Below are positions 11,961 to 21,518 of a stretch of DNA of 64,000 bases, piece after piece. Location: NCBI GenBank assembly GCA_038373885.1, contig JAWZYV010013274.1, positions 682,001-746,000 of the forward strand. The letters run 5' to 3'. The translations under genes and the position numbers were made by a program. The DNA comes from Cheiracanthium punctorium (Eukaryota > Arthropoda > Arachnida > Araneae > Cheiracanthiidae). The notes beneath the pieces were generated by a model that had not been told where the DNA came from, searched no databases, and saw only the letters and a list, made by a program, of their open reading frames with translations. The number at the start of each line of letters is the position of its first letter. The stretch's first letter is position 1.

Positions 11961-13035
11961 AGATCAAGAGTTTGGAAAGTCAGTGGAGTTATTGCAGTCT
12001 TTTTCTAAGTATAGAATGAACTGCCGAAAGTCAGCTAATAATATTTTTTTCCGCCCTCTCTGAAAACTATCTCAAACAAATAAAAGGTTCTATAAAGAAC
12101 CTTATATTTTGTTTAAGATTCATAGAGGGGGGGGGGTGAAAAATCCAATGTACAATTTTAGTATGACAAATTGCAGGGAACCAAAATCAGTTGGTAATTT
12201 GTGATTTTTTTATGACTTTATGATAGTAAAAATTACTTTTTCATATTTTAAGATTTTCTTTTGTAAAAAAAGCAGTCATAAGTTAAACCCTTATTTTAAA
12301 ACTCATTAAAATTAATAAAATTCAATTTATTAATAGGAATATTGCATATTAATTCGGAAACCTTTGTGAAATAAACAGAGAGGTTACTGAATATTTTCCC
12401 CAAAATATTCTGAAACATTACATATCTATTCACCTTTAATCTAGAAACCTTTGCAAAAAAAGTGGGAAAATATTTAAATATTCTTCCAAAACATGCAGAA
12501 ACATTTATAGATACCTTGCCTGCCTAGTGCAGAAATGTTCCTGCAATTTAAACTACAAGAGCTACCCCATATTTTAAGGCAACACTTCCAATTCTTTTTT
12601 TTTTTTTTTTAATAGTGTAGCTGATAATTTTAGTTAACTAATTTTGTGACTTTTAAGTCTAAATGGTTTGGATTTTTCCGAGAATACCAGGTGTCACTAC
12701 CTCTGCTAGGAGTAAAACGTATGTGTGCTTCCAGATAATTTTTAAAGCTCTGTTGCTACACATTTGGGGGGGGAAAAATGCAAAATAGCTACAATAGCAT
12801 TCAAAATCAGATTATTTTTTAATGCACCATTTAATGCTTTATTTGTTTTATATTTATGAATTTTCATTTATTTTCAAGAGTTTTTCTAGAAGTGACTTTC
12901 ATTTAATGGTTCAATTTAACAACTTATGGCAACAATGCATTCTTGTAACTGTAGTGTTTAAAATAGAATCTGAAATGAGTTATTTTTAATTTAAGTGAAC
13001 AAGAGTAAAAGTATTGAGTGTAGTTTTCATTAATA

Positions 13036-13103
13036 CAGCAAAACTTGGATAACTCGAACATGATCAATTCAAAATTTCAACTTTGAATTATTCAAGTTTG
13101 ACT
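13036..13103. mobile_element. Very short pogo/Tigger-like fold-back
   Basis: CAGCAAAACTTGGATAACTC at the left pairs with a right arm that reads GTCAAACTTGAATAATTC on the minus strand, and TA flanks both sides. The start resembles pogo-family TIRs (CAG-AAACCTCGATAACTCG). Only about 68 bp remain, essentially two TIRs back to back. Confidence 0.5.
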
Positions 13104-14195
13104 ATATAAATAAGAATTATTATTATTTTATTTATTTTTATTTTTTTGCAAGAAGATCGCTTTTGACTTTTCTAAAATGTGTAGGTCAACAATTAACCCT
13201 AGCAGAGAAAATGCTCTCTGATGTTGGATAATTTCTCATTTGTTTTTCACTATTATGATACATATGCTTAAATTTTTATCCCGCAATTTAGTGCTAACTA
13301 TTTATAAAGCAATTATTTAGTTGCCAGATTCTAACCAAAGAAGAAAAAACAGTAAATAAATAAAATGGGTGTGAACTAAAGGAAAATAAAAGGTGAAATT
13401 TTCAGCATTTGTTTTCTCCCCCCATATTTTTCTCTTGATCTGCTGCTGAGTTCAACAGTGTTTCATTATACTGGAAATCAAATACTTTGTGTATTTCTAA
13501 AATGATAGGAAAAGTGTAAAATGCTCTCATTTTCTTTCCCCTTTTTATCTAAGGAGACAGGCTGCAGGTTGTCAAGCTCTGCTATAGATAATTTTTTGCT
13601 TTAGAGCTCTAATGGCATGATTATAAATGATATGTAAAAATTTTCATTACAAGTACACTCATCCTCCTATCTTTTCATGAGAAAAAAATACTTATTTCTC
13701 TTGTTGAAGTAAGTGGGGCACATGATGCGGGTGCTGTGCTAAAGGGAGTGCCAAGATCAGTTATCGCTCCTTGGGAGGGGCACCCTAGTTAAGGTTTGCC
13801 CCAGGTGTCGTAAACAGTAGTTGCGGCTCCGGTAAGTACTCATGTTCTTGAAACAGCTCTCAATTATTACTCGCACAGAATGTTTAATTCAGATCTTTAA
13901 TTTTTTAATTTACTGTTGAACTGAAGAGTTATTTGTGTCTATTAAGATTATTTTAAAGTATGAGTATACTTATATCTGTAGGTACAGATTTTGAACACAA
14001 AAAACAATTATTGATAAAATGGCTAGTTTAACAGAAAGATGTTACATAGCTGCCAATCATCCCGGTTTACCCGGGAGTTTTGCGGCTTTTTAGTCATTTT
14101 CCGATTTTACGGCCGTAAACAAGTTTCTCCCATTTTTTTCGAATTTTTCTGAATAATTCCTAATTACGGACTAACATTAGAGGACGGTTGACTTT

Positions 14196-14414
14196 GGGCC
14201 CGTTTACATGTGCAAAAATGCGGAGTAAATCCTGGTACTTACACTGCTTTCTATCCCGCTTCCCCTACTTAGGGGGGAAAATGCGGGGTAGAAAGATTCC
14301 TGGTCGAAAGGAGGGTTAATGCAGAGTCAACCCCGCTTTCCCATGATGCATTGCGAGTTTTCCCCTGTACTCCGCTTTAACCCGGGATTTTCTATTTTCA
14401 CATGTAAACGGGCC
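14196..14414. mobile_element. PIF/Harbinger-like MITE, 219 bp
   Basis: The left end is GGGCCCGTTTACATGTG and the right end, read inward, is GGCCCGTTTACATGTG. TTT occurs immediately outside both ends (14193-14195 and 14415-14417), consistent with a 3-bp target duplication. GG-C-GTTTACA termini are typical of PIF/Harbinger, but a TTT duplication is less usual than TWA, so the superfamily is inferred. It is inserted in the hAT element upstream of its ORF. Confidence 0.65.
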
Positions 14415-14697
14415 TTTACTGCGCAATCGAGGGGAAAGATAGCCGGTTTACGATTCCGCAAATACTCCAGAGGAAAAGTCGTAGATAGATAATAGTTAAG
14501 TGAATTTGGCCGGCGTCGTAACTGCGCGCACTGAATATGCATGTTTACTTATATGATTTTATTTACAGCAATCTGGCAACGGCAAAACGAAATTGTTTTG
14601 ATTTCGATCTTACATGCTGCTTCAGCGGTGATGATTAATTATCGGCTAAAACGAAATGCCGACCAAGAAATATTACTAAACTTTCAAAGATGGTTAT

Positions 14698-15021
14698 GTG
14701 AAGGATTTTAAGTTCGTGCTAAAGTCGAAGCTCGGTGATAAGCATGCATTTTGCTCGGTGTGTGGGTGTGATTTCTCGATATCGCACAGAGGTAAAAGCG
14801 ACATAGTTGTGCACACGAAGATAGCTAAGCACCTTAAAAGTGCAAAAGCTATTGATGCATCTCCTTTAATAAGATCTATTTTTACCACCGACAAAGATTT
14901 AATTGGAATAAAGGCAGAATGTTTGTTTTACAACGTTTCTGGTTTAACAAGATTTCAAAATAAAATGTCGATATTGCATGGTAATTTAAAAAAAAAATCT
15001 TCTATTTTTTTAACTGTCTGA
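14698..15021 (+). pseudogene. hAT transposase N-terminal zinc-finger fragment
   Basis: The 107-residue ORF contains FCSVCGCDFSISHRGKSDI followed by a histidine pair. Cys19 and Cys22 with His39 and His45 make a C2H2 BED-like finger, and the context SHRGK-DI-H-K--KH is typical of the DNA-binding end of hAT transposases and of ZBED-like proteins. After the finger, the segment ending in IKAECLF matches the usual linker, then the reading frame leaves the family and stops. An in-frame stop lies upstream, after MPTKKYY, so the natural start is also broken. It sits inside a hAT element with intact target duplications. It is not a functional transposase. Confidence 0.7.
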
Positions 15022-15041
15022 ATTGGCAGCTATGATGTTAC

Positions 15042-15926
15042 ATTCTGGCAATATTTTTCTGCCAGTTTTTCTGTTAATTTACAGAAATAGTATTTTTAGT
15101 TATTTCCTATATTACTATTATATTTCTCCAAATGTTTAAATATTTTTGGTACTTGCATATTATCCCGGCGGTTTGAATATATTGCCAATAGTTTGGCAAC
15201 TCATTTGACATAGTTTGTCAGGAATGACCTCCAGGATAATACGTCAGTACCATATTTTTATACACATTTAAAATTTTTAATGCATTTACAAAAATATAAT
15301 AGTAATAATATAATAAGTATAATACCAGACTACTTTCTGGTATTATATTTATTTCATGTATTACAAATTATATTGTTGTAAATTTATTAAATTTTTTTAG
15401 TATATGTATAAAAAAAATTAAACATTTGGAGAAATATAATAGTAATATATGAAATAACTAAAAATAATATTTCTGTAAATTAACAGAAAAACTGCAGCAA
15501 AATGTTGCCAGAATGTAACATCTTTCTGTCTACAGGAAGTTCCTGTATACAGAAGAATTACTGGCAGCAAAAAGTTCCCAGAAAATTTCTGTATACAGGA
15601 ATTTTCTGTATACAGAAGAATTACTGGCAGCAAAAAGTTGCCAGAAAATTTCTGTATACAGAAATTTTCTGTCGACAGTAATAAATGTCATTCAACAGAA
15701 TGATTCTGTAACCCCTACAGATAGTTTCTGTATACAGAAATCAACTGTAAAACGCCGCTTGGGAACGACTTTTATATGTATACGGAAAATTTCTGTAGGG
15801 AACAGAATTTTTTTGTCATATAACATACAGCTCCTGGCAACAGAAAATTTCTGCCTACAGAATATTTCTGGCAACTTTTTGCTGCCAGACTTTTTCTGTT
15901 GATTTACAGGAATATTTTTTGCAGTG
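15042..15926. repeat. Subterminal repeat zone of the CACTA-like element
   Basis: CTGTATACAG, ACAGAAATT and GGCAGCAAAAAGTTGCCAG-like blocks recur many times in both orientations. In addition, 15042-15140 is repeated in inverted orientation at about 15418-15530, making a large hairpin with MITE copy C in its loop. Dense direct and inverted subterminal motifs are where CMC transposases are known to bind. Confidence 0.7.
15148..15251. mobile_element. Short MITE, family 2 copy C
   Basis: Starts GGTACTTGCATATTATCCCG and ends GGATAATACGTCAGTACC, flanked by a perfect 8-bp duplication ATATTTTT (15140-15147, 15252-15259). It is the same family as 3023-3139 and 16490-16660, here only 104 bp long. Confidence 0.8.
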
Positions 15927-15928
15927 TA

Positions 15929-17266
15929 AGTTCAATCAGGATTTTTGTCTAGGCATTAGCGCATCGAGTCCCTTTTCAAATGTGTTTGCCAGATAACGTG
16001 GAGAGGGGGGGGGGCGTTAATAAAATGTTGAAAGTCGCACAAGGATTTGCAATTTTTGATAATGGAAAACTAAATGCGGAGCCAAAACGTGACAATTTAT
16101 TATAAATATATTTCGAGTATAGTTAGAAAACACCTGGCGTATATTGTAACGCAGTTTTATTAGGCGATTTTAATATTGATTTCTATTCTGAAGAAGTGCT
16201 TTGTGGAACAAGAAAGGAAAACACTGTACACTCATGGATTATAATTCCCATTTCATGTCTTTGCGGCATAGTTGGAATATGCCTATAGGAGGAATATGCC
16301 TAGCGAAGATTGTAAAACAGTTTCAGTAGGCGATTTTAAGGTAGATTTCGATTCCAAAGATGTGTTTTATGGTACAAGAAAGAGTTGATTCCTATTTTAA
16401 CGCCCCCCACTCTCACCAACCTAAAAAATCCCCGTACTTTGGCGAGCTTTGCAGTCATGGGTCTCTGGGAGTAATGCACAAGTTTCAACGGTACTTAAGT
16501 ATTATCCCGGCGGTCCTCTAAGACAAGCAATTTTCACCAAGATAAATGCCGGGCACATGAAATTGTTGATGGTTTGGAATACGATTGGCAATAGTTTGCC
16601 AGCAAATTTGACGAAAAAGTAGTTTGGCGGAAATGACCGCCGGCATAATACGTACGTACCGTTTCGGCGCTCCCAAAAGAACTAGATGAAAACTAAAGTA
16701 AACAAATTAGCGATAAACGCACCAGTTAAGGAATTTGAAGACACTTTATTATTACAACTACATTAATTGGCAATCCAAAATAAATAAAAATGTAACGGCA
16801 TGCTGTGCTTACATGTTGTTCCAAATCGCCATTTTAATTCTAAATTATTATTGCCACATAAATGCAAAAAATTGTCATTGTAACTGCATATGTTTAATAA
16901 TAATGGCCACCCACCACTAAGAGTCGAGGCGTTAAAGTAGGAATCAACCCAAGAAAGACATACATGGTATACGCATGTATTCTGATGCGCATTCGAAACA
17001 ATATATAGAACGATGAAGTGTAGTTGTAATATACTTGGCGAATATTGTAAAATAGTTTTAGTAGACGATTTTAAGATAGATTTCGATTCCAAAGATGGGT
17101 TTTACGAAACAAGAAAAAAAATACAGGACAGTCATGAATAATATACACTTTCCAACTTAATGGAATATGAGAGAAAAATAGGGACGATGCATAAATTATG
17201 ATACGATTTTAATATATAGCGCTATAGTGCGTATTTAAAATCTGAAAATGTTTCAGATTTTCATCC
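15929..17266 (+). repeat. Helitron unit B body
   Basis: This resumes the Helitron unit begun at 4152 after the CACTA-like insertion and aligns with 2450-3757 through the shared blocks and the shared MITE. After TTCAGATTTTCATCC it continues into the helicase remnant, unlike unit A. Confidence 0.75.
16490..16660. mobile_element. Short MITE, family 2 copy B
   Basis: Starts GGTACTTAAGTATTATCCCG and ends CATAATACGTACGTACC, with flanks GTTTCAAC (16482-16489) and GTTTCGGC (16661-16668), a mutated 8-bp duplication. At 171 bp it is the longest of the three copies and shows both G+C-rich inner arms (CCCGGCGGTC and GACCGCCGG). Confidence 0.8.
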
Positions 17267-17286
17267 TTTTATTATTATTTTTTTTG

Positions 17287-17475
17287 GACAAATTTTTTTA
17301 TGTAATGACTATGAATAAGTCTCAAGGCCAAACTATGTTTATTTGTGGCTTAGATTTGAGCACGCCATGCTTTTAACACGGACAATTATACGTGGCATGA
17401 TCTCGAGTGGGCAAAACATGAAGTTTGTTTGTGTTAGCTAAAAATATTGTTCACTCTATTCCGTTAAGGGATTGA
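17287..17475 (+). pseudogene. Helitron Pif1-like helicase, C-terminal remnant
   Basis: Read in one frame, the DNA gives MTMNKSQGQT, then CGLDLSTPCF, then HGQLYVA, then SRVGK, then LFVLAKNIVHS. This is the C-terminal signature of the Helitron SF1 helicase (the family form is NKSQGQT followed by HGQLYVACSRV). Three in-frame stops (after CF, after YVA and after GKT) plus the terminal stop kill it. It ends about 250 bp before the Helitron 3' terminus, which is the normal place. The rest of the RepHel protein is missing, so the element could not have moved itself in this form. Confidence 0.85.
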
Positions 17476-17695
17476 TATTATTTTTTAGTAAAATTATTGT
17501 AATTAGCAATATATATAAATGTAAAGAATAAATTACAATGAATTAAAAATATAAATGTTTGGTATTGTGTTATTTTTATATTCCAGCATTGTTCACAGCA
17601 CTCCATGCCTCTTCCACTCATATACCACATCCTCACACACTTACAATAAGTTAGTCATTTCTTTCTACTAAAATAATCCTAGGAATAATTTATAT

Positions 17696-17724
17696 GGCAA
17701 AACAACGTTTGCCGGGTCAGCTAG
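17696..17724 (+). other. Helitron 3' terminal hairpin and CTAG end
   Basis: GGCAAA (17696-17701) pairs with TTTGCC (17708-17713) around a 6-nt loop; GGGTCAGCTAG follows and is the last base run of the Helitron, with T17725 as the host base. This hairpin is the usual rolling-circle termination signal. Confidence 0.85.
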
Positions 17725-17906
17725 TTGTAATATATAATTGTGCATCTTTACTTTTTAATACGTAAAATCGTGCATCTTTCACTGTTATTTAAAAAGAAAT
17801 CAATAAAATGTTCTGCCATACTTATACCAACAAGGTTATTTCATTTCGCCCAATAGTGAAGATAGCTAATGCCATCTCCTTGTATTCATATCTCTATGGT
17901 ACGCTT

Positions 17907-18255
17907 AGTCAATTGGCGTGGAGTAGGACCGGCCTTTAACCTCCAAGCCTCCTAGGTCTTTATTACTGAAAGATACTTTTTAGTGATGATTCGCGAGAGG
18001 AACAGAGTAAGGTTGTACAACACTGCGTAGCACACAACTGTATAGGAAACCACTAACCGATTCCAAAACATCTAGCACTAATTGCCTATAGTGCACTGGC
18101 TGTATTGACCAAAGGGGGGGGGATGCATATTTAGATACCATAATGTTGTGTATTAGAAGAAGCTTTTAAATGAGATTGTATTTTGTCTTTCCGTGATCAT
18201 GTCAAGAAAGACACCTCTACTTTATAGAAGTTAGTAGTACTAAAGCCGTTTTTGA
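17907..18255. other. Unrecognised flank
   Basis: Sequence just outside the nested block. It contains a G-run near 18113 but no ORF, TIR or repeat that could be matched within the window. Confidence 0.4.
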
Positions 18256-18322
18256 AGCCACTTGGTCTAGTGATTAGGGTACCTGGCTCTCGAGCAGGAG
18301 ACCCCGGATCGATTTCCGTCAG
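18256..18322 (+). repeat. tRNA-Glu-derived SINE head or tRNA pseudogene
   Basis: TTGGTCTAGTGATTAGGGTA supplies a D-arm with an A-box, CCTGG-CTCTCGA-GCAGG an anticodon arm with anticodon CTC (Glu), and GGATCGATTTCC a decayed B-box. The T-arm is poor and no acceptor strand pairs with the 5' end, so it cannot be a working tRNA. A tRNA-derived SINE promoter head is the likely origin; no poly(A) tail is clear downstream. Confidence 0.7.
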
Positions 18323-18483
18323 AGGATGAGGAGTTCCAAGTATAATGATCAAGTTACAAATAAAACGTGTTTTATTTGTAAAAAGTAATATATTTGCTGT
18401 ATTTTATTTCTTAAAAAATGTACTTTTACTTTTTTTATTTTTTGCTTTTTAGTTACAAAATAAAATAATAATGCAAATTTTAA

Positions 18484-18840
18484 AGTAGAAGTTTTATATT
18501 GTGGAGTCCTACAAGGCATAAAATAAAAGTCTATTCCTGTACAGATATACTATAAATGAATGAAAGTTTCAAAGCTAAGAAAAAATTTGGGAAAAATATA
18601 GATATTTCACTTTTGCAAGAAATGAAAATTTCCAAATGTTCAAAATATTTCTTAAAGCATTCGGGACCAATATTCATCAGCATTCATTGAAAAATATTGA
18701 CCTCTTGCAAAAGTGAAATATCTATATTTTCTTCAAAAGTTTTCTTAGATTAGAAACTTTCATTCATTTATAGAATATCTTTGCCAGAATAAACTTTTAT
18801 TTTTTGTCTTTTAGGGCTTCACAATAAAAAAATTTCTACT
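18484..18840. repeat. Large fold-back, arms about 130 bp
   Basis: The left arm from AGTAGAAGTTTTA pairs with the right arm ending in TTTCTACT; long identical blocks include TATAAATGAATGAAAGTTTC and ATAGATATTTCACTTTTGCA. The central loop is about 90 bp. It has the structure of a fold-back MITE, but no target duplication could be fixed. If transcribed it would form a long double-stranded RNA. Confidence 0.75.
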
Positions 18841-19909
18841 GTTGAATATTGTATTTTTACTTAATTCTTTAATTGAAACTTATATTTTATTTTTATTTAT
18901 TTAATTATTTTACTAAACATTTTGATTTGCAATTAGTGAATAATTTTTGGTTAAATGTCAACTGCTCACACTGAACAAAATATATTCCGTAATGTAATTT
19001 ACAATTACGTGGATCAGATAGATATAGTTTCTTAAAATATTCATATATACTTTAGTATTTCAGATAATATGATTATTTCAAATTATTTCATTGTGTTTAA
19101 AGCTTAGTAAGGACTTCAAACATTTCCTACTATGATTTCCCATTTAACAAATAATTTTAATCAAAATACAAAATCCTGCACCTTAGTAAAATATTTAACG
19201 ATATATACTTCTCATAAAGGATGTGATATAAAACGGAATGTTTATAGGTTTTTGTAAATAAATTTTAAAATTTTATACGAACTCATTTATTAAGTATACT
19301 GTGCTATGAATCCTAAAAACGCTTTAGTTCTGGACAATCCTTCAATCCAATCAACTTGCCTGCATTGAAGATGCCCCTGCAGTCTTCGGAAGTCCTCAAC
19401 TCAACAACTTTGTTAAGGAGAGAACACTTTAATAAACTATCAAGAATTTGGAAAGAAAATACTTCCAGCGAAAATGTAACTGAAGAAAGTTACTGAGAGA
19501 GTTACAAAGAGAGTCAAGTTCACGCTAACCTACGACTCAGACATCTATCTCATTTGTAACTATTCTTAATCTTGTCACGTGGATTGTAATTCAGTTGCTG
19601 TTGCCAAACGGAATGCACTTATTTCACAAGCCTGGTTTTAGTAAAAGTAAGTTAAATAAACTCGATTCGGTGACAAACTGCTTTTAACTTTTAAAAAAAA
19701 TCGAAACGTGCATGGTTTTCTTTCCTGGTTATAAAATAGGTTTAATCTCATTCCGGAAGTAGAAGCGCACAATAAAATACAAAATAATCAAAATGATGTA
19801 AAATACTGAGAAATTCGGATTATTTTTAAAAAATGGATTTACACTCGAGGAAGGAAATAACTCAAACACATTGTACTTCATTACATTTTAAAGAGGATGA
19901 TAATATATA
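18841..19909. other. Unrecognised A+T-rich sequence
   Basis: No coding, RNA or repeat signal could be supported. It ends at the TA target of the dead Tc1 element. Confidence 0.45.
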
Positions 19910-20204
19910 CTGATGCTAAAAATTAAGGTGAAAAATATGTTTTTATATTATGTTTTTTATATTAATATGTTTTTTTATAATATGTCCTTTCAGAAAAATT
20001 AATAGAATTTTAATTTCATACTTTTACAGAAGGAGTACAGGAATATCAGACTTCGCTTTTAAAAAAATGATCGTTTAGCGTTAGTTTTTGTAGAACAACT
20101 GAATTAGACAGTTTAAGCATCTAATATGTGAATATTGAATTAAAACCCACAAGCTTGACTGTTAGCAGTGGAAATGAGTTCTCATAGTTGTTTAGATGAA
20201 TCCT

Positions 20205-21190
20205 TAGAATAGGGAGACGTTAACAACCTTGAAGTTGGCCAATCTCGAGCAATGCGACTCGACGGTTACAAGTTGAACCGAATGTATCCAGGTTGTGGAA
20301 TCATTTTTAAACAAGTGGTACTGCCACCTGAAAGCCTGGTCAAGGTCACCACAGAACAACGGTACCTGCACATGGATTGCTAATTGGCATTAATTACACG
20401 ACGATTTAGGCAGACAAAGACTCCTGAGATTGCTCGTTACCTTTGCTGCTACTTCTGGAAAAAGTATTTCCAGGCAAACAGTATACAGATATCTAGCAGA
20501 GAGTGTCCTTTACGCCGGAAGTACAGCTGCGAGTATTCCTTTGACTGCATCCTACAGGAGAACCAGTTTCTTGTGGAATCGAACACGTCAGTCTTAGACA
20601 CAACAAGAATGGTGACATGTTCTTTTCAGTGATAAGTCATGATTCACCATTCTTTCTTGCTTAATCTTCATCTGGAGAGAACGCGGAGTTCGGTATCATA
20701 TTTAAGGAAATCGACCAATTTGGTGGCAACCCTACTAGCAAATTTTGCTCGGGTTACCACCGGCCACGTAGCCGGCCGATGATGGCCCGAGTAAAATTGC
20801 TAGTAGGGAAAGGAATCCTTGTCTGGGGCAGCTTAGTGCTGGGCAGTCGTACATCATTGCATGGGTTCGATGCGGGTACTATCAACGCACAGATCTGTAG
20901 GAATGAGATTGTTGAAGCCTGCATGAAGCTGCTTTGGTGGACCGTAAGCCCGGACTTTCTTTGTGTGGACAATAACGCGCGGCTACACAGAACTCTCATT
21001 CTTGATGAGTTTCTTGATGAAGAGGATATTCGCCTGGCCTTTCTGGATCTCCAGATCTTAGTCCTGTTGAACGTGTTTGGGATGGTCTAGGAAGTGTCAT
21101 TACGCGGTATAACTCCTCTCCCAGATGTTAAAAGCTGCACTTTTGGAAGAATAGACTTTATAGCCAAAAGCATTTATCGCCACTTTCTTT
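20205..21190 (+). pseudogene. Tc1-type transposase pseudogene
   Basis: Pieces in several frames appear in transposase order: LEVGQSRAMRL and TTEQRYL (helix-turn-helix part), RRFRQTKTPEIARYL (linker), a broken first-aspartate motif near 20617-20640 (FSVDKS), GILVWGSLVLGSRTSLHGF, then CVDNNARLHRTLI containing the second aspartate, then SPDLSPVERVWDGL in a shifted frame containing the catalytic glutamate. Stops, frameshifts and the 20730-20808 insertion disrupt it, so it cannot make an enzyme. The third catalytic residue is still glutamate here, unlike the intact-looking relative at 32123-33151. Confidence 0.8.
20730..20808. mobile_element. 79-bp fold-back MITE inside the dead transposase
   Basis: Arms of about 24 bp starting CCCTACTAGCAAATTTTGCT face each other around a G+C-rich GGCC-ACGTA-GCCGGCC centre. 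Sequence on both sides continues the transposase (ahead of GILVWG), so it is an insertion. No target duplication is evident. Confidence 0.7.
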
Positions 21191-21518
21191 AACAGTTCGA
21201 GGACGCGTTCTGAGACATGTATAGCAGTGCACGGTGGCCACAAGCCATATTAGATAGAGCCTTTCAGTGATAAATGCTTTATATCTCGGATTCTTGATTG
21301 AACAGTTTTTGATATACCCTATTTCTTGTTTCACTTTAAAGTCTTCTTTGTATTATTGTAATACTTTATCATTTGTGGCAATACAATGAGCGATTCACAA
21401 ATTTTTGCTGATTTTATGTTTGCGACCTTAATTTTGGACATGAATGTATATACATGCTTTAACAGCAACAAATTTTTGTTAATAGCTTAAATATAATTTT
21501 CAATTAATATGGTATATA

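Larger units (their letters stand above)
14046..15033 (+). mobile_element. hAT deletion derivative, 988 bp
   Basis: TIRs are ATAGCTGCCAAT and its reverse complement; the flanks at 14038-14045 and 15034-15041 are both GATGTTAC, a perfect 8-bp target duplication as expected for hAT. The element retains one exon-like ORF for a BED-type zinc finger (14698-15021) but none of the catalytic or dimerisation regions. The inverted copy of the target near 15525 shows the uninterrupted sequence. A PIF-like MITE is nested at 14196-14414. Confidence 0.85.
4330..15926. mobile_element. CACTA-like TIR element, 11.6 kb, inside the Helitron
   Basis: Both ends begin CACTGCAAAAAATA when read inward and both are flanked by TA (4328-4329 and 15927-15928). 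Deleting the element and one TA restores the sequence found uninterrupted in Helitron unit A near 2445-2460, so these are true boundaries. The right end carries many short CAGAAA/CTGTATACAG motifs in both orientations, and CACTG termini with such subterminal repeats are typical of the CMC (CACTA/Mirage) group; that assignment is inference. About 10.6 kb remain once the nested hAT is removed. The interior is A+T-rich, with a mariner fragment, a TIR element, a minisatellite and other inserts; I see no CMC transposase, so it is non-autonomous. Confidence 0.7.
2265..17724 (+). mobile_element. Composite Helitron, 15.5 kb including nested insertions
   Basis: The 5' end begins TCTAATATATAAAATTCTC directly after A2264; the 3' end is GGGTCAGCTAG followed by T17725, preceded by a GGCAAA/TTTGCC hairpin. 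TC start, CTAG-type end with a hairpin about 11 nt upstream, and insertion between A and T are the Helitron hallmarks. The uninterrupted target at 22555-22590 reads straight across the insertion point. A Pif1-type helicase remnant lies just before the 3' end (17287-17475). A second 5' terminus lies inside at 4152, so the unit contains two Helitron starts and one finish. No Rep domain was recognised. Confidence 0.85.
2035..17898. mobile_element. Outermost TIR element of the nest, split by a Helitron
   Basis: TIRs read CATAGAGATATGAATACA at 2035 and its reverse complement ending at 17898, extending about 38 bp. The flanks 2027-2034 and 17899-17906 are both GTACGCTT, an 8-bp target duplication. 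Only 2035-2264 and 17725-17898 belong to this element; the rest is a Helitron and its passengers. An uninterrupted relative at 22354-22721 shows the joined sequence, confirming that the two halves were once one element of about 400 bp. The 8-bp duplication and CA-start TIR fit a hAT-type MITE; no transposase is present. Confidence 0.8.
19910..21446 (+). mobile_element. Decayed Tc1-like element
   Basis: The left end CTGATGCTAAAAATTAAGGT and the right end, read inward, CATTCATGTCCAAAATTAAGGT-like are eroded versions of one TIR, each flanked by TA. The shared AAAATTAAGG core is also present in the better-preserved Tc1 at 31873, so the two are relatives. The interior holds a full-length but wrecked transposase (20205-21190). 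A 79-bp fold-back was inserted later at 20730-20808. Confidence 0.75.

Noticed and set aside
16763..17092. 109-codon minus-strand ORF
   Set aside because: It lies in the Helitron non-coding body; the corresponding region of unit A is not open.
18256..18322. Functional tRNA-Glu gene
   Set aside because: The acceptor stem does not pair and the B-box is altered.
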